Below are positions 7,097 through 18,725 of a stretch of 64,000 nt of DNA, piece by piece (position 1 is the stretch's first letter; each line of letters opens with the position of its first letter). The stretch is from Planctomycetota bacterium. Lineage in GTDB: Bacteria > Planctomycetota > UBA1135. The notes under the pieces were generated by a model that had not been told where the DNA came from, did no database searches, and saw nothing but the letters and a program-made list of their open reading frames with translations. The stretch covers positions 122,043 through 186,042 of the forward strand of contig JAAESM010000050.1 of NCBI GenBank assembly GCA_024229395.1. Direction: 5' to 3'. The translations under genes and the position numbers were made by a program.

Positions 7097-10000
7097 TTAT
7101 TCCGAGGCCCCTCCTGGAGCGGCGTCGGCAGCGATTTCCTCGAGAGCCTCGCCTTCTGGGGCGAAATTCTCGAACTCATCGGCGAACTGCGAGAAGTCGA
7201 CCTTCTTGTTGACGCGCGTGCGCAACAACGAGCGGAAGCCGGTTCCAGCAGGAATCAAGTTACCCAGGATGACGTTCTCCTTCAGGCCGAGCAGGTCGTC
7301 AGACTTGCCCTTCAGCGCCGCTTCGGTCAAGACCTTGGTGGTCTCTTGGAAGGATGCTGCCGAGATGAAGGATTCGGACTGCACCGAGGCCTTGGTGATA
7401 CCCATGATGACGGGCTTCGACGTTGGTGGCTCCTTATCTTCTGCGTCGATCTTGTCGCGCAGACGACGGAACTGGTGACGGTCGATGAGCGAGTTGGGCA
7501 GCAGCAGGGAATCACCCGGCTTGTCTACCACGACCTTGCGCATCATCTGACCGACAATCACCTCGACGTGCTTGTCATCAATGATTACGCCCTGGGCGCG
7601 ATACACGTTCTGGATCTCATGAATCATGTAGTTCTGAACCTTCTCCTCACCGAGAATCTTGAGAATCTCGATTGGAGCCAGCGGTCCATCGACCAGTGGT
7701 TGTCCAGCGCGAATCGGGTCGCCAGTGTGGACGCGCAAGTGCTTCGACTGCGGCACGAGGTGCTCGACCTCGACACCAGTCGATGCATCGGTGACCTTAA
7801 TCACGCGCTTAGCACGACGCTTCTCACCGAGTTCGACGATACCGTCGATCTCAGCCATCACTGCAGGACTCTTAGGAATTCGTGCTTCGAACAGCTCGGT
7901 GACTCGTGGCAGACCACCAGTAATATCCTGCGTACCCCCTACACCTCGTGGCGATTTCGCCATCAGGGTACCGGCCTTGACCTTCTTGCCATCCTTGACT
8001 TCAAGGTAAGCATTCTCAGGCAAGGACAAGTAGTGCAGTACTTCGCCTTCGTCGCCGATGATCAACACCTGTGGGTGTAGGTCGCCTTTTGACTCGACGA
8101 TCTTGCGACGCTTAATGCCGGTCTTCTCGTCTTCTTCGATGACCAAGGTGCGACCCTCGACGACATCTTCGAAACGAACCTTACCGTCGTATTGCGCCAG
8201 CATCGGTAGGAAGTGAGGGTCCCACGAGATGAGCTTGGTGCCCTTGCGGACCTTGCCGCCATCTTCCACGTAGACAATCGAACCGAGCGAAACGCCGTAG
8301 CGATCCAACTCACGGCCACGGTTGTCCTTGATGATGATCTCACCAGTGTTGGACAGGACGACGTTCTTGCCTTCCGGTCCTTTCACGGTGCGCAGCTCGT
8401 GGTATTCCACGTTACCTGCACGACGTGACTTGGTGGTGCTTTCGACCAGCGCGCGACTTGCAGTACCACCAATGTGGAAAGTACGCATGGTCAGCTGGGT
8501 TCCAGGTTCACCAATCGATTGTGCAGCGATGATGCCTGCAGCCAAGCCAAGCTCGACCAGCTCACCACGTGCGAGGTCTTCGCCGTAGCAGCGTGCACAG
8601 ACGCCGTCGGACTGCTCACAAGTCAAAGGACTGCGCACTCGAATCTTCGAGAAGCCCATTTCTTCGATCTTACGTGCAGCGACCGCAGTGATGACATGGC
8701 CATCTTCCACGACCAACTCATCGGTGACACGGTCACGAATGGTGTCGCGAGCGATACGACCACGAACCACTTCGCGCAGCGACAGCACTTGCTTATCGCC
8801 TTGGAAGACCGCGGTCTTGCCAATGCCGTTCAGGGTGCCGCAGTCATCGTTCACGACCACTACGTTCTGCGCAACATCTGCAAGCTTACGAGTCAGGTAA
8901 CCGGAGTCAGCAGTCTTGAGTGCCGTATCCGCCAGACCCTTACGAGCACCGTGCGTTGAGGAGAAGTATTCCAACACGTGCAGTCCTTCACGGAAGTTTG
9001 CACGAATCGGAGTCTCGATGATCTCACCGGAAGGCTTGGCCATCAGACCACGCATACCGGACAGCTGTCGAATCTGGTCTACACCACCACGAGCACCGGA
9101 GTGCGCCATGACGAAGACCGGGTTCAAGTAAGGCTTGCCGTCGCGCGTGTCGTGCTCCAACTCTTCGAGCAGCACTTGCGAGACCTTATCCCTTGCGGAA
9201 GTCCACAAGTCGATGACCTTCGAGTTACGCTCGTTGTCGGTGATGGCACCTTCGACGAAGTCTTCGCGGATCTGGTCGACCTCGGTTTGCGTTTCCGCAA
9301 TGATGTCCCACTTCTTCGCTGGGATGCGCATGTCATCCTTGGCGAAGGACAGGCCCGAACGGGTTGCGCCTTTGAAGCCAAGAGCTTTCAAGTCATCGAG
9401 CAAGACGAGGGTGGCATCGCGGCCACACAAGGAATGGCAATCGTGAATCAAGTCACGAATGGCCTTCTTGTCGAGCGGGTAGTTGTAGAACGGCATGCCG
9501 GTGGCCAGCGCATCGTTGATGATGCCGCGACCAGCGGTGGTCAGCAGGACTTCATCCTGCTTCAAGGTGCGGAAAGCCTTGCCGAAATTGTCGGCCAGCA
9601 ACGAACCCGCTGGGAAGCGGACCTTGACGACCGAGTGAGTCTCGACGTGACCGGCCGAATAGGCCAGCAGCAGCTCTTCCATGGAGGAGTAGCAACCTGC
9701 CAAGGCACGCCCTTCCTCGGTCCACTCATTGCGGCTCTCCTTTCGGGTTGCCGTCATGTAGTACATGCCCAGAATGATGTCCTGGTGTGGCGAGATGATT
9801 GGGTTACCGTTGGACGGCGAGAACACGTTGTTGGTCGCGAGCATCAAGGTGCTGGCTTCGACCTGTGCCTCGAAGGACAACGGCAGGTGGACTGCCATCT
9901 GGTCACCATCGAAGTCAGCGTTGTAGCCCTGACAAACCAATGGGTGCAGCTGGATAGCGTTACCTTCAATCAGTACCGGCTCGAAAGCCTGGATACCCAT

Positions 10001-11317
10001 TCGGTGCAGCGTAGGAGCACGGTTCAGGAGGACTGGGTGTCCACCGATGACCTGCTCGAGGATGTCCCACACCACTTCTTCGCGGCGCTCGAGCATCTTC
10101 TTGGCTGCCTTGATGGTCTCTGCGAGACGCAGTTCCTTCAGGCGGCGAATGATGAATGGCTGGAACAGTTCCAGCGCGATGACCTTGGGCAAACCGCACT
10201 GGTGCAGCTTCAGCTCAGGACCAACGACAATCACCGAACGAGCGGAGTAGTCGACACGCTTACCAAGCAGGTTCAAGCGGAAGCGACCCTGCTTACCCTT
10301 GATCATGTCGGTCAAGGACTTCAGCGGCTGGTTGGAGGTGCTCATCACCTGACGCTTGCAACGACCGTTATCGAACAGAGCATCGACCGACTGCTGAAGC
10401 ATGCGCTTCTCGTTGCGGATGATGACCTCTGGCGCGTTCAAGTCGATTAAACGCTTCAGACGGTTGTTACGGTTGATCAAACGACGGTACAAGTCGTTCA
10501 GGTCACTCGAAGCGAAGTTGCCCGAATCCAGGCGAACCAGCGGACGCAGTTCTGGTGGGATCACAGGGATCACATCCAGAATCATCCAAGCAGGATCGTT
10601 TGGTGAATCACGCAGCATCTCGACTGTGCGGAGACGCTTGATGATGTCGGCGAGGCGCTGCTTCGAAGTGCAGTTCTTCATGCCTTCGCGCAGTTCCTTG
10701 GCGGTGCTCTCGAGGTTCAAGCCGTTGAGCAGATCGCGTACGGCTTCTGCCCCCATCGAGGCCTCCAGCGACGAACCGAACTGAACGCGCGCGCGGCGGT
10801 ATTCATCTTCGGTGATCAACTGGCACTTCTTGTACTCCGACTCGCCTGGATCGACGACCACGTAGTCCTGGAAGTAGATGACGCGCTCGAGCTCGGTCTT
10901 CTTCATGCCGAGCAAGTTGCCGATGCGACTCGGAGTTACCGAGAAGAACCAGATGTGCGCCACAGGTGCGGCCAGGTTGATGTGGCCCATGCGCTTACGA
11001 CGTTCGCGCGAAGTGGTGACCATAACGCCACACTTGTCGCAAACGATGCCCATGTGTTTCTGGCCACGGTACTTACCACAGGCGCATTCGTAATCCCGCT
11101 CTGGGCCGAAGATGCGCTCGCAGAAAAGACCATCTTTCTCCGGACGGAAAGTACGGTAGTTGATGGTCTCCGGCTTCTTCACTTCACCGAAGGAAGCGCC
11201 GCGGAAGTCCTCTGGAGAGGCCAACCGAATCGAGACGGAGAGGTTATCCCCCATGTAGCCGACCTGCCGTGGCGCGTCGGGTGCTGGAGTGCTTTCAGGA
11301 GTCTGAGTTTCGTTCAT
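7097..11317 (-). CDS. rpoC: RNA polymerase beta' subunit
   Basis: Full-length single-chain beta' of about 1406 residues. The N-terminal zinc site is visible in CACGKYRGQ...CDKCG, the catalytic magnesium loop as [13 protein letters not shown], the second zinc site around [13 protein letters not shown], and the bridge/trigger region in [15 protein letters not shown]. The ATG at 11317 is preferred because GAGGG lies 8 nt upstream; a GTG at 11335, which overlaps the rpoB stop, would add six residues. rpoC follows rpoB without a gap and ends 50 nt before the str promoter. Confidence 0.97.
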   Translation of the reverse strand: MNETQTPESTPAPDAPRQVGYMGDNLSVSIRLASPEDFRGASFGEVKKPETINYRTFRPEKDGLFCERIFGPERDYECACGKYRGQKHMGIVCDKCGVMVTTSRERRKRMGHINLAAPVAHIWFFSVTPSRIGNLLGMKKTELERVIYFQDYVVVDPGESEYKKCQLITEDEYRRARVQFGSSLEASMGAEAVRDLLNGLNLESTAKELREGMKNCTSKQRLADIIKRLRTVEMLRDSPNDPAWMILDVIPVIPPELRPLVRLDSGNFASSDLNDLYRRLINRNNRLKRLIDLNAPEVIIRNEKRMLQQSVDALFDNGRCKRQVMSTSNQPLKSLTDMIKGKQGRFRLNLLGKRVDYSARSVIVVGPELKLHQCGLPKVIALELFQPFIIRRLKELRLAETIKAAKKMLERREEVVWDILEQVIGGHPVLLNRAPTLHRMGIQAFEPVLIEGNAIQLHPLVCQGYNADFDGDQMAVHLPLSFEAQVEASTLMLATNNVFSPSNGNPIISPHQDIILGMYYMTATRKESRNEWTEEGRALAGCYSSMEELLLAYSAGHVETHSVVKVRFPAGSLLADNFGKAFRTLKQDEVLLTTAGRGIINDALATGMPFYNYPLDKKAIRDLIHDCHSLCGRDATLVLLDDLKALGFKGATRSGLSFAKDDMRIPAKKWDIIAETQTEVDQIREDFVEGAITDNERNSKVIDLWTSARDKVSQVLLEELEHDTRDGKPYLNPVFVMAHSGARGGVDQIRQLSGMRGLMAKPSGEIIETPIRANFREGLHVLEYFSSTHGARKGLADTALKTADSGYLTRKLADVAQNVVVVNDDCGTLNGIGKTAVFQGDKQVLSLREVVRGRIARDTIRDRVTDELVVEDGHVITAVAARKIEEMGFSKIRVRSPLTCEQSDGVCARCYGEDLARGELVELGLAAGIIAAQSIGEPGTQLTMRTFHIGGTASRALVESTTKSRRAGNVEYHELRTVKGPEGKNVVLSNTGEIIIKDNRGRELDRYGVSLGSIVYVEDGGKVRKGTKLISWDPHFLPMLAQYDGKVRFEDVVEGRTLVIEEDEKTGIKRRKIVESKGDLHPQVLIIGDEGEVLHYLSLPENAYLEVKDGKKVKAGTLMAKSPRGVGGTQDITGGLPRVTELFEARIPKSPAVMAEIDGIVELGEKRRAKRVIKVTDASTGVEVEHLVPQSKHLRVHTGDPIRAGQPLVDGPLAPIEILKILGEEKVQNYMIHEIQNVYRAQGVIIDDKHVEVIVGQMMRKVVVDKPGDSLLLPNSLIDRHQFRRLRDKIDAEDKEPPTSKPVIMGITKASVQSESFISAASFQETTKVLTEAALKGKSDDLLGLKENVILGNLIPAGTGFRSLLRTRVNKKVDFSQFADEFENFAPEGEALEEIAADAAPGGASE

Positions 11318-11331
11318 CGTGCTGCCCTCGA

Positions 11332-14300
11332 TCACTGCTGCTCAGTGGTGTGAAGTTGAATGTTGAGGCCCAAGCCGCGGATCTCGTTCATCAACACCTC
11401 GAAGGACACCGGAGTGCCTGGCTCGAGGATGTTCTTGCCCTTGACCATGGCTTCGTAGATCTTCGTACGTCCATCGACGTCGTCAGACTTCACGGTCAGG
11501 AGTTCCTGCAGGAGGTACGCGGCGCCATAAGCTTCCAGCGCCCATACTTCCATCTCGCCGAATCGCTGGCCACCGAAGCGCGCCTTACCACCCAGCGGTT
11601 GCTGCGTAATGAGACTGTAAGGACCAGTCGAACGAGCGTGCACCTTCTCGTCTACCAAGTGGTGCAGTTTCAAGACGTACATGTAACCGACACAGACACG
11701 TTGCTCGAAGGAACCACCGGTGCGGCCATCGAATAACTCGCTAGTGGCGGTCAGGTCCATGCCTGCCTCTTCCAGTACTTCTTCGATCTCCGCTTCCGAT
11801 GCACCATCGAATGGCGACGTGTAAGCCCTGCAACCGACCTTCTTGGCTGCGAAGCCGAGGTGGGTCTCAAGGATCTGCCCTACGTTCATTCGAGAAGGCA
11901 CACCCAGTGGGTTGAGGATGATGTCGACAGGAGTGCCATCGTCGAGGTACGGCATGTCCTCTTCGGGCAGGATCTTGGAGATCACACCCTTGTTACCGTG
12001 ACGACCGGCCATCTTGTCACCGACCGACAGGTTGCGCTTGGTCGCGATGTAGATTTTGACCATCTCCAACACGCCGTTGGGCAGGTCATCACCGCGCGAC
12101 AGGCGGCTCGACATCTTGATCTTCCAGGCTTCCTTATCCTCGATGCGGTTCATGTGCGCGCGCATCAGGTCTTCAGCCTTGGCACGACGCGACGGATGAT
12201 CCAGACCTTCTGGGAAGGTCTTGAGGAACTCCTGGATGCGCTGCAAGTCACCGAACAAGGTGGCCTCGGTGATGACCGCAGGCTTCTTGGTCGATGGGTC
12301 GACCAAAGGCTCGCCGATGTACTCGCTGAGCTCATTGATACAGGACTGCAGTTCGACGCGGAACACTTCGTCGTATTCCGATTCGATCGAACGGATCTGC
12401 TCGTGCGCTTCGCGGCGCTCGGCAGGCGTCATGTTGACCTTACGGGTGAACTTCTGTGCACCGATGACGATACCGCGCACACCGGCGGGCAACTTCAACG
12501 ATACGTTCTTCACGTCTTCACCGGCGCGACCGAAGATCGCGTGCAGCAGACGTTCTTCCGGAGTGAGCTCGGTCTTCGACTTCGGTGCGATCTTGCCGAC
12601 CAAGATGTCGTTAGGACCGACCCGCGTACCGACGCGAACCATGCCGAACTCATCCAAGTTGTGCAAGGCACGCTCACCTGCGTTAGGAATATCGCGGGTG
12701 AACTCTTCCTTACCGAGGGTGGTCTCGCGGATCTCGGCGTCGTACTCCTCGATGTGGATCGAAGTGAAGACGTCGTCCTTAACCAGACGCTGCGATACCA
12801 CGATCGCATCCTCGTAGTTGTAGCCTTCCCAAGACATGAAGGCGACCAACAGGTTCTTGCCGATGGCAAGTTCACCGTTATGGGTGGAAGGTCCATCAGC
12901 GATGATCTCGCCCTTCTTGACCTTCTGCCCCACCCGGACCAGAGGCTTCTGGTTCAGGCAAGTGTGCTCGTTGGTGCCCTGGAACTTACGCAAGGCGTAT
13001 GGCTCGGGATCTTCCTTGACGCGAATGGTGACGCCATCGACGAACTCGACGGTACCAGCCTTGCGAGCCTTGACGACCCAGCCGGAGTTCTCCGCAACAG
13101 GACGCTCCATACCGGTACCTACCAGAGGTGGCTCGGTAATGATCAGCGGCACAGCCTGCCGCTGCATGTTCGAACCCATCAATGCACGGTTTGCATCGTC
13201 GTGCTCGAGGAATGGAATCAGCGATGCCGAGATACCAAGAATCTGACCGGGGTCGATGTCCAGGTATTGCACGTCGCCGACAGGCAGCAGTGCGAATTCA
13301 CCGTGGTGACGGCACATGACGTTGCCGTTTTCGTCGACGATCAGCTTGCCTTTCGGATCGATCCTGGCATCTGCCGGAGCAAACACGCATTCGAACTCTT
13401 GGTCGGCGCGCAGGTAGGCGACTTCATCGGTGGCGACACCCTTGGTGATCACGCGGTAAGGCGTGACCAGGAAGCCATAGTCATCGACCATCGCGAACAA
13501 AGCCAACGACGAGATCAGACCAATGTTGGCACCTTCAGGAGTCTCAATCGGGCACAAGCGGCCGTAGTGAGAGATGTGAACATCTCGTTCCTGGAAGCCA
13601 GCGCGCTTACGGTTCAGACCACCAGGGCCCAGAGCCGACAAGCGACGCTCGTGAGCCAGCTGCGACAGCGGGTTGGTCTGGTCGACCACTTGGCTCAGTT
13701 CGCCGCGTGCGAAGAACTGTTCCACCGATGTGCTGAATGGCTTGGCGTTGATCAACGCGCGTGGCGTCAGGGTCTCGGAATCATCTTCCTGAGACATGCG
13801 ATCGACCACGGCGCGCGAGACCTTCAACAGGCCCTTGCGGAAATCATCGTGCGCCATCTCTGCGAGGGTACGCACACGACGGTTACCGAGGTGGTCAATA
13901 TCATCGACCTCACCGAGACCTTGACGCAAGCCAAGCAGGTAACGGACGGCGTCGAGGAAGTCTTCTGGGATCAGGGTCTTAGGACCCTTGTCTGCTTCCG
14001 CAGGACGGTTGAACTTACGGCTGATGCGGAAACGGCCGACGCGGCCCAAGCTGTAACGCTGGGCGTCGAAGAAACGATCCTGCAGCAACTCACGAGCCTT
14101 CTCGAGCTGAATCGGGTTGCCAGGACGAAGCTTGGCGTAGATCGCAGCCAGTGCCTCTTCGTGACTGGTTGCGGTGTCTTCCTTCAGCGAGTCAAGGATG
14201 AGGGTGTCCTCTGGATCCTTGAGCAGGTCGAGGTCGGAGATATCCGAAGCAGCGATACGCTCGGCTGCTTCTGGAGTGATCATCTGGCCGGACTCGGTCC

Positions 14301-15081
14301 AGACCTCACCGGTACGCATGTCACGTACCTGACCAAGTGCCAAACGCCCTTCAATCTCGCCGGCGAACTTAGCCTTCGAACCACGCGCAGAACGCGTGAC
14401 GTGCTCCACTTCGTAGAACAAGCGCAGGATCTCTTCATCGGTACCCCAATCAGGGCTCAAAGCACGCAGCAAAGTGAGTGCAGAGAACTTGCCCTGTTGG
14501 TCGATACGTACTTGAAGGGTGCCCTTACCGGACACCATGATCTCTACCCAAGAACCGCGCTCAGGAATGACGCGTGCGGAGTGCAGCAACTTATCGCCGG
14601 TATGACGCTCAACCGAGAAGTCGATACCAGGAGAACGGTGCAGCTGCGCCACGATGACGCGCTCAGAACCGTTGACGATGAACTCGCCTCCACCCATCAT
14701 CACCGGAACTTCACCGAGGAAGATCTCTTCTTCGATGCACTGCTCACCACGACGCAAACCCATGCGTACCCGCAATGGGTAAGCGTAGGAGTAGCGCAGC
14801 TCGCGGCACTCGTCAGGGGTATAACGAGGGCGGCCTAGGCTGTAGCCATGGAACTCAAGCGCCAGGGTCTTGTCGTGACTCTCGATCGGGAAGATCTCGT
14901 GAAACAACGCCTGCAGCCCCTGCATCTTGCGGCGCCCAGCAGGCACGTCAAGTTGCAGGAAGTCACGATAGGCGCGACCCTGCAGGTCCGAGAGACCTGG
15001 CAGGAGGGTGTCATCGCGATAAGCGAATGAGCGGAAGTCACGAACCTCGAAGTCCGCGATTGGCTTGCTTTGAACAGTCAT
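11332..15081 (-). CDS. rpoB: RNA polymerase beta subunit
   Basis: About 1249 residues with all beta landmarks: [23 protein letters not shown], the rifampicin pocket [19 protein letters not shown] and [32 protein letters not shown], and the C-terminal [20 protein letters not shown]. Cluster I of the rifampicin region keeps Asp, His and Ser at the main resistance positions, but the usual SSQLSQF start is RGELSQV. ATG 15081 is taken as start; a TTG at 15096 is an in-frame alternative. It lies downstream of rplL after a 218-base gap and overlaps the longer reading of rpoC. Confidence 0.97.
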   Translation of the reverse strand: MTVQSKPIADFEVRDFRSFAYRDDTLLPGLSDLQGRAYRDFLQLDVPAGRRKMQGLQALFHEIFPIESHDKTLALEFHGYSLGRPRYTPDECRELRYSYAYPLRVRMGLRRGEQCIEEEIFLGEVPVMMGGGEFIVNGSERVIVAQLHRSPGIDFSVERHTGDKLLHSARVIPERGSWVEIMVSGKGTLQVRIDQQGKFSALTLLRALSPDWGTDEEILRLFYEVEHVTRSARGSKAKFAGEIEGRLALGQVRDMRTGEVWTESGQMITPEAAERIAASDISDLDLLKDPEDTLILDSLKEDTATSHEEALAAIYAKLRPGNPIQLEKARELLQDRFFDAQRYSLGRVGRFRISRKFNRPAEADKGPKTLIPEDFLDAVRYLLGLRQGLGEVDDIDHLGNRRVRTLAEMAHDDFRKGLLKVSRAVVDRMSQEDDSETLTPRALINAKPFSTSVEQFFARGELSQVVDQTNPLSQLAHERRLSALGPGGLNRKRAGFQERDVHISHYGRLCPIETPEGANIGLISSLALFAMVDDYGFLVTPYRVITKGVATDEVAYLRADQEFECVFAPADARIDPKGKLIVDENGNVMCRHHGEFALLPVGDVQYLDIDPGQILGISASLIPFLEHDDANRALMGSNMQRQAVPLIITEPPLVGTGMERPVAENSGWVVKARKAGTVEFVDGVTIRVKEDPEPYALRKFQGTNEHTCLNQKPLVRVGQKVKKGEIIADGPSTHNGELAIGKNLLVAFMSWEGYNYEDAIVVSQRLVKDDVFTSIHIEEYDAEIRETTLGKEEFTRDIPNAGERALHNLDEFGMVRVGTRVGPNDILVGKIAPKSKTELTPEERLLHAIFGRAGEDVKNVSLKLPAGVRGIVIGAQKFTRKVNMTPAERREAHEQIRSIESEYDEVFRVELQSCINELSEYIGEPLVDPSTKKPAVITEATLFGDLQRIQEFLKTFPEGLDHPSRRAKAEDLMRAHMNRIEDKEAWKIKMSSRLSRGDDLPNGVLEMVKIYIATKRNLSVGDKMAGRHGNKGVISKILPEEDMPYLDDGTPVDIILNPLGVPSRMNVGQILETHLGFAAKKVGCRAYTSPFDGASEAEIEEVLEEAGMDLTATSELFDGRTGGSFEQRVCVGYMYVLKLHHLVDEKVHARSTGPYSLITQQPLGGKARFGGQRFGEMEVWALEAYGAAYLLQELLTVKSDDVDGRTKIYEAMVKGKNILEPGTPVSFEVLMNEIRGLGLNIQLHTTEQQ

Positions 15082-15299
15082 TCCGAGTTGCGTCAAACGA
15101 CGCTGGCGAAGGGTAGGGAACGGAAAGCAGGAAAACCGGAAGCGCTGTGACTTAACACGCGATTCCAGCGGAACTGATCAGAAAATCAGTAGATGGGCCA
15201 CCACCATACAGACCTATCCCGCGACCACTAACACACTGGGTGAAAGTGATGGCGGGAATGGCTTGCAAGAGGACAGCAGCCTCAGGCCAACAAGTGGAC
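15082..15299 (-). other. rplL-rpoB intergenic region
   Basis: This gene-free stretch holds one perfect short hairpin (ACTGAT / ATCAGT around 15175-15192) but no strong terminator and no clear promoter. In E. coli the equivalent gap carries an attenuator and an RNase III site that lower rpoBC expression relative to rplJL. A similar function is plausible but not shown by the sequence. Confidence 0.35.
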
Positions 15300-15704
15300 C
15301 TAGGCAAGCTTGACGACAGCGCCAGCTTCCTCGAGGGTCTTCTTGATCTCTTCGGCTTCGTCTTTGGCTGCACCTTCCTTGATTGGCTTTGGTGCTTCCT
15401 CTACGAGTGCCTTGGCTTCTTTGAGGCCGAGGCCAGTGATGCCACGGACAGCCTTGATGACGTTGATCTTCTTGTCGCCGAAGCTCTCAAGGATCACATC
15501 GAAATCGGTCTTCTCTTCAGCAGCATCGCCACCATCAGCTGGGCCAGCTGCGGCAACGGCTACAGGTGCAGCGGCGGAAACGCCCCAGCGCTCCTCCATT
15601 GCTTTAACCAGGTTTGCTGCTTTGCCGATTGGCAGAGCATCAAGCTGAGTGAAGATGGCTTCCAGCTCCTCGTCGAGCTCTACGGTTTGGGTTTCGTCGG
15701 ACAT
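15300..15704 (-). CDS. rplL: 50S ribosomal protein L7/L12
   Basis: From ATG 15704 the product is 134 residues: an acidic N-terminal dimerisation helix, an Ala/Gly-rich hinge ([16 protein letters not shown]) and the C-terminal globular domain with [27 protein letters not shown], the factor-binding face. The upstream extension in the same frame has no L7/L12 character and is rejected. L7/L12 forms the stalk that recruits EF-Tu and EF-G, both encoded in this window. Confidence 0.97.
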   Translation of the reverse strand: MSDETQTVELDEELEAIFTQLDALPIGKAANLVKAMEERWGVSAAAPVAVAAAGPADGGDAAEEKTDFDVILESFGDKKINVIKAVRGITGLGLKEAKALVEEAPKPIKEGAAKDEAEEIKKTLEEAGAVVKLA

Positions 15705-15768
15705 TGGTCTAATTTCCTGAGTAAAAAAACTCGGTGTTCGTGATTTCTGGGTTCTGCGCTGAGACAGA

Positions 15769-16290
15769 TTAACCCTGGTCTGCGCGGGCCTGCAGCACGC
15801 GCGCTGTGGATGCAGGAACCTCACGCAGAAGCGAGGCAAGCGAACGAGCGGGGCCGTTAATGGCACCACACATCATTGCGCGGAGAGTGTTCTTATCAGG
15901 CATTTCTGCGATCAACGCTGCCTGCTCCGCATTCATCACGTCGCCATCAAGCATGGCGGCGCGATAGTTAACTTTACGCTCTGGAGCTTTCTTCCAGAGG
16001 TCTTCGATGGCCTTCGCGGCGCCGATCGTAGCTTCGGTATCACCGACCAGCAGAGCGCACATGCCGCCCCAACCGGAATCGTCGAACTCGATGCCAACTT
16101 CTTTCAACGCAACTTTAGCGAGGCGGTTTTTGGTCACGCGCATCTCAGCACCGGTCTTACGAATCTCGGTACGTAGAGCCTGGGTCTCTTCCACGGAAAG
16201 CCCGTCAAGGCTCAACAGGACAACACCTTCGCGGTCGCCGAACTGGCCTGTGTAGGCCTGGACCATCCATTCATTTACAAAACTAGCCAT
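15769..16290 (-). CDS. rplJ: 50S ribosomal protein L10
   Basis: The 173-residue protein has the L10 rRNA-binding N-terminal domain ([30 protein letters not shown]) and a C-terminal helix region that anchors L7/L12 dimers. AGGAG lies about 8 nt before ATG 16290. It follows rplA after 24 nt and precedes rplL by 64 nt. L10 with L7/L12 usually represses this operon in other bacteria; I see no obvious leader here to test that. Confidence 0.95.
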   Translation of the reverse strand: MASFVNEWMVQAYTGQFGDREGVVLLSLDGLSVEETQALRTEIRKTGAEMRVTKNRLAKVALKEVGIEFDDSGWGGMCALLVGDTEATIGAAKAIEDLWKKAPERKVNYRAAMLDGDVMNAEQAALIAEMPDKNTLRAMMCGAINGPARSLASLLREVPASTARVLQARADQG

Positions 16291-16314
16291 TGTTTTTCTC
16301 CTGAATCACTGCGA

Positions 16315-16995
16315 CTAGTGGGCGTACTCGATCTTCAGACCGGGGCCCATGGAAGACGAAACGCAGATGTTCCGCATGTAAGTACCCTTGGCCGACGGCG
16401 GGCGCAGGGCGTTGATGAAGTCAAGGAAGGTACGCGCGTTGTCTTCAAGCTGCTCAGCAGAGAAGGACAACTTACCGACTGGCACGTGAACGTTGCCGCC
16501 GGAATCGACGCGGAACTCAACCTTACCGGCTTTGAACTCCTTGGTGGCCTGGGCCACGTTCGGGGTCACGGTGCCGGACTTCGGCGAAGGCATTTTGCCT
16601 TGCGGGCCGAGGGTACGACCAAGCTTACCGACGACACGCATCATTGCAGGGTGTGCAATCACGATGTCGAACTCGGTCCAGCCTTTGGCGACCTTCTCAC
16701 CCAGCTCATCGCCACCAACCTCGAGGGCTCCGGCTTCACGAGCTGCGTCAGCTGCATCACCTTCAGCGAAGACGATGACACGGACATCCTTACCAAGGCC
16801 GTGCGGCAGACTGACTGCACCACGAACCATCTGGTCGGATTTCTTGGGATCGACACCGAGGCGTGCAACCACTTCGACGGTCTCGTCGAACTTGGCAGGA
16901 CGCAGACCCTTCAAGGTTTGCATGGCATCCTTGACGCCATAGACCTTGGAGTTGTCTAGCTTCTCAGTGTTCTCGCGGAAACGACGACTGGCCAC
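16315..16995 (-). CDS. rplA: 50S ribosomal protein L1
   Basis: The 226-residue protein carries the L1 signatures [32 protein letters not shown], and [21 protein letters not shown], with [13 protein letters not shown] near the end. L1 forms the mobile stalk at the E-site and in many bacteria represses its own operon. It starts 2 nt after rplK. Length is normal (225-235). Confidence 0.96.
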   Translation of the reverse strand: MASRRFRENTEKLDNSKVYGVKDAMQTLKGLRPAKFDETVEVVARLGVDPKKSDQMVRGAVSLPHGLGKDVRVIVFAEGDAADAAREAGALEVGGDELGEKVAKGWTEFDIVIAHPAMMRVVGKLGRTLGPQGKMPSPKSGTVTPNVAQATKEFKAGKVEFRVDSGGNVHVPVGKLSFSAEQLEDNARTFLDFINALRPPSAKGTYMRNICVSSSMGPGLKIEYAH

Positions 16996-16997
16996 GA

Positions 16998-17423
16998 TTA
17001 GCCCTCCACCTCAATGCCCATCGAACGGGCGGTACCAGCGATGATGCGAGCAGCCGCTTCAATCGACGCCGCGTTGAGATCCTCTTTCTTGGTCTCGGCG
17101 ATTTCCTCGAGTTGAGCCTGGGTGACGGTACCGACAGTCTCGGTTCCGACGGCGCCAGCGCCCTTCTCGATTCCAGCGGCCTTACGCAACAGCACTGCGG
17201 CTGGTGGAGACTTGTACTCGAGGCTGAACGAACGATCCTTATAGACCGTCACGACCACCGGGATGATCATGCCGCGCTTATCGGCGGTCGCTGCGTTGAA
17301 TTGGTTGACGAATTCGCCAATTGGCACACCATGCGAACCCAATGCTGGGCCCACCGGCGGTGCCGGGGTTGCTGCGCCCGCAGGGCACTGCAACTTGATT
17401 TTTCCTGTGATTTCTTTAGCCAT
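16998..17423 (-). CDS. rplK: 50S ribosomal protein L11
   Basis: The 141-residue protein shows the family pattern [42 protein letters not shown] and the C-terminal rRNA-binding domain ending [13 protein letters not shown]11 supports the GTPase-associated centre and the stringent response. A strong site, GGGAGGGA, lies just before ATG 17423. Confidence 0.97.
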   Translation of the reverse strand: MAKEITGKIKLQCPAGAATPAPPVGPALGSHGVPIGEFVNQFNAATADKRGMIIPVVVTVYKDRSFSLEYKSPPAAVLLRKAAGIEKGAGAVGTETVGTVTQAQLEEIAETKKEDLNAASIEAAARIIAGTARSMGIEVEG

Positions 17424-17477
17424 TTTATCCCTCCCACGAGTGTGGTGCAGACGGGGTTACAAACAGGCCGGTCGGCT

Positions 17478-18047
17478 TTAGACCGGTTCTACCTGCCAGT
17501 GTTCAATTTCGACGCTCGTGGAGCGTCCGAAGATGGTGACGGAGATGCGCAGAAGGCCTTTGCCATCTACGATTTCCTCCACCGTGCCGTCGAAGCCCTC
17601 GAAAGGACCTTCATTGATGCGGACGGCGTCGCCGCGTTTGATGCTCACTGCGAGACGCGGTGAGTTAGCCGTCTCCTCGATCTGGCCGAGGATGACCGAG
17701 ACCTCATCCGGGGTCATTGGGGCAGGTGGCTTTTGGCCACCCACGAAGTCGCCGAAACCTTGGGTTTCGTGCAACGCGAACCAGACGCGCTGGTCCTCAA
17801 GTTTGCCTGGCTTCTCTGCCCCTTCCCAATCACCGAGGTCGGCTTGGATGAGGACATAACCAGGATAGAGCTTGCGGGTTGCGACCCGCTTCTTGCCGTT
17901 CTTGATCTCAGTGACCTTCTCACAGGGGACAAGCACCTGTGGCACGCGATCGGTAAGAGCATCCGCTTTGATGCGACGCTCTAGGTTCTCGCGAACCCGC
18001 TCTTCCCGGTTGGTCAGAACGCGAATGATGTACCACTCAAGTGCCAT
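17478..18047 (-). CDS. nusG: Transcription termination/antitermination factor NusG
   Basis: From ATG 18047 the product is 189 residues, with the NGN domain (EWYIIRVLTNREERVRENL...KLYPGYVLIQ) and a C-terminal KOW domain (VRINEGPFEGFDGTVEEI...). ATG 18047 is preferred over GTG 18056 because GGGGTGG lies 6 nt upstream of it. The NGN domain carries a modest insertion around LGDWEGAEKPGKLEDQ. The start overlaps the secE stop by 11 nt, so the two are probably translated together. S10/NusE, its partner, is encoded downstream. Confidence 0.95.
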   Translation of the reverse strand: MALEWYIIRVLTNREERVRENLERRIKADALTDRVPQVLVPCEKVTEIKNGKKRVATRKLYPGYVLIQADLGDWEGAEKPGKLEDQRVWFALHETQGFGDFVGGQKPPAPMTPDEVSVILGQIEETANSPRLAVSIKRGDAVRINEGPFEGFDGTVEEIVDGKGLLRISVTIFGRSTSVEIEHWQVEPV

Positions 18048-18489
18048 TGATTCCACCCCACAGGATGAGCTCGAAGACTTGACTCAGGACGAAGTCGCTT
18101 AAAGCGAGGAAGCCCATTAAGATCAGCACGGTAATGATGACGATGATCGAGGAGTTGGTCGCTTCTTCGAAGCTAGGCCAAGTCACCTTGTTCATCTCTG
18201 ACTCGACCTCGATGAGGTGGTCAGCGATCTTCTCGGCTGCGAGGTAACGCAGGAAGAAGAATGACATTGCGAAGAATGCGATGGTGGCAGCCACGAAGGC
18301 GCCAGTCAGTTCGATTCCGAGCAACGGGATCTGAATGGGAGTATCACCAAACAGAGGAGCCCGCAACGACTTCCAACTCTCAAGCGTTCCGCTCAAGGAA
18401 TAGCAGGCGAAGAAAATCATTCCTTCACCCAGCCAGAATGCAGTCTGGCGGGCGTTTCGTCCTTCTTCGGGCTTGTGGCGGTACAGCAT
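18037..18489 (-). CDS. secE: Preprotein translocase subunit SecE, long form
   Basis: The 150-residue protein is longer than single-helix SecE. Hydrophobic segments are seen at about residues 20-37, 58-82 and 112-140. The conserved amphipathic motif EMNKVTWPSFEEATNSS precedes the last helix, as in the family. SecE clamps SecY in the inner membrane. It lies between rpmG (14-nt gap) and nusG (overlap), the usual location. The multi-helix form is like that of E. coli and several planctomycetes. Confidence 0.92.
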   Translation of the reverse strand: MLYRHKPEEGRNARQTAFWLGEGMIFFACYSLSGTLESWKSLRAPLFGDTPIQIPLLGIELTGAFVAATIAFFAMSFFFLRYLAAEKIADHLIEVESEMNKVTWPSFEEATNSSIIVIITVLILMGFLALSDFVLSQVFELILWGGINGT

Positions 18490-18503
18490 CAGAGCTTGTG
18501 GGT

Positions 18504-18662
18504 CTAGAGCTTCTTCTCGCGGTGAGGCGTGTGCTTACGGCAGAAGCGGCAGTACTTGCTCTTTTCGAGCTTGTAGTCTGCGCGAGGCTTCTTGTTGGTC
18601 GTGTAATTGCGGTTACGACACTCGGTGCACTCGAGGAAGACGTGGCGTTCTTTGTTCTTCAT
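18504..18662 (-). CDS. rpmG: 50S ribosomal protein L33, zinc-binding form
   Basis: A short gene of 52 codons starting at ATG 18662. The product begins [20 protein letters not shown] and ends [12 protein letters not shown]. Cys12, Cys15, Cys38 and Cys41 form the zinc ribbon of C-plus L33. In many genomes L33 lies between tuf and secE exactly as here. Size and motifs make it secure despite the short length. Confidence 0.95.
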   Translation of the reverse strand: MKNKERHVFLECTECRNRNYTTNKKPRADYKLEKSKYCRFCRKHTPHREKKL

Positions 18663-18725
18663 GACCAGGCGGGTTGGTTCTCAGCCCCGCCCCATCGAAT
18701 GATGAAGCGGGGCCAAGGGATTGGG

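Noticed and set aside
11860..14838. Very long plus-strand ORF (992 codons) opposite rpoB
   Set aside because: It lies entirely antisense to rpoB, has a composition that mirrors the rpoB codons (His, Gln, Asp and Val rich) and shows no domain; it is a shadow of strong codon bias. The same applies to other long antisense ORFs at 285-1346, 7055-8080, 8978-10450, 45641-46819, 53023-54222 and 60158-61249.
15152..15373. Small minus-strand ORF between rplL and rpoB
   Set aside because: It overlaps the 3' end of rplL in another frame, has no ribosome-binding site and no recognisable motif.
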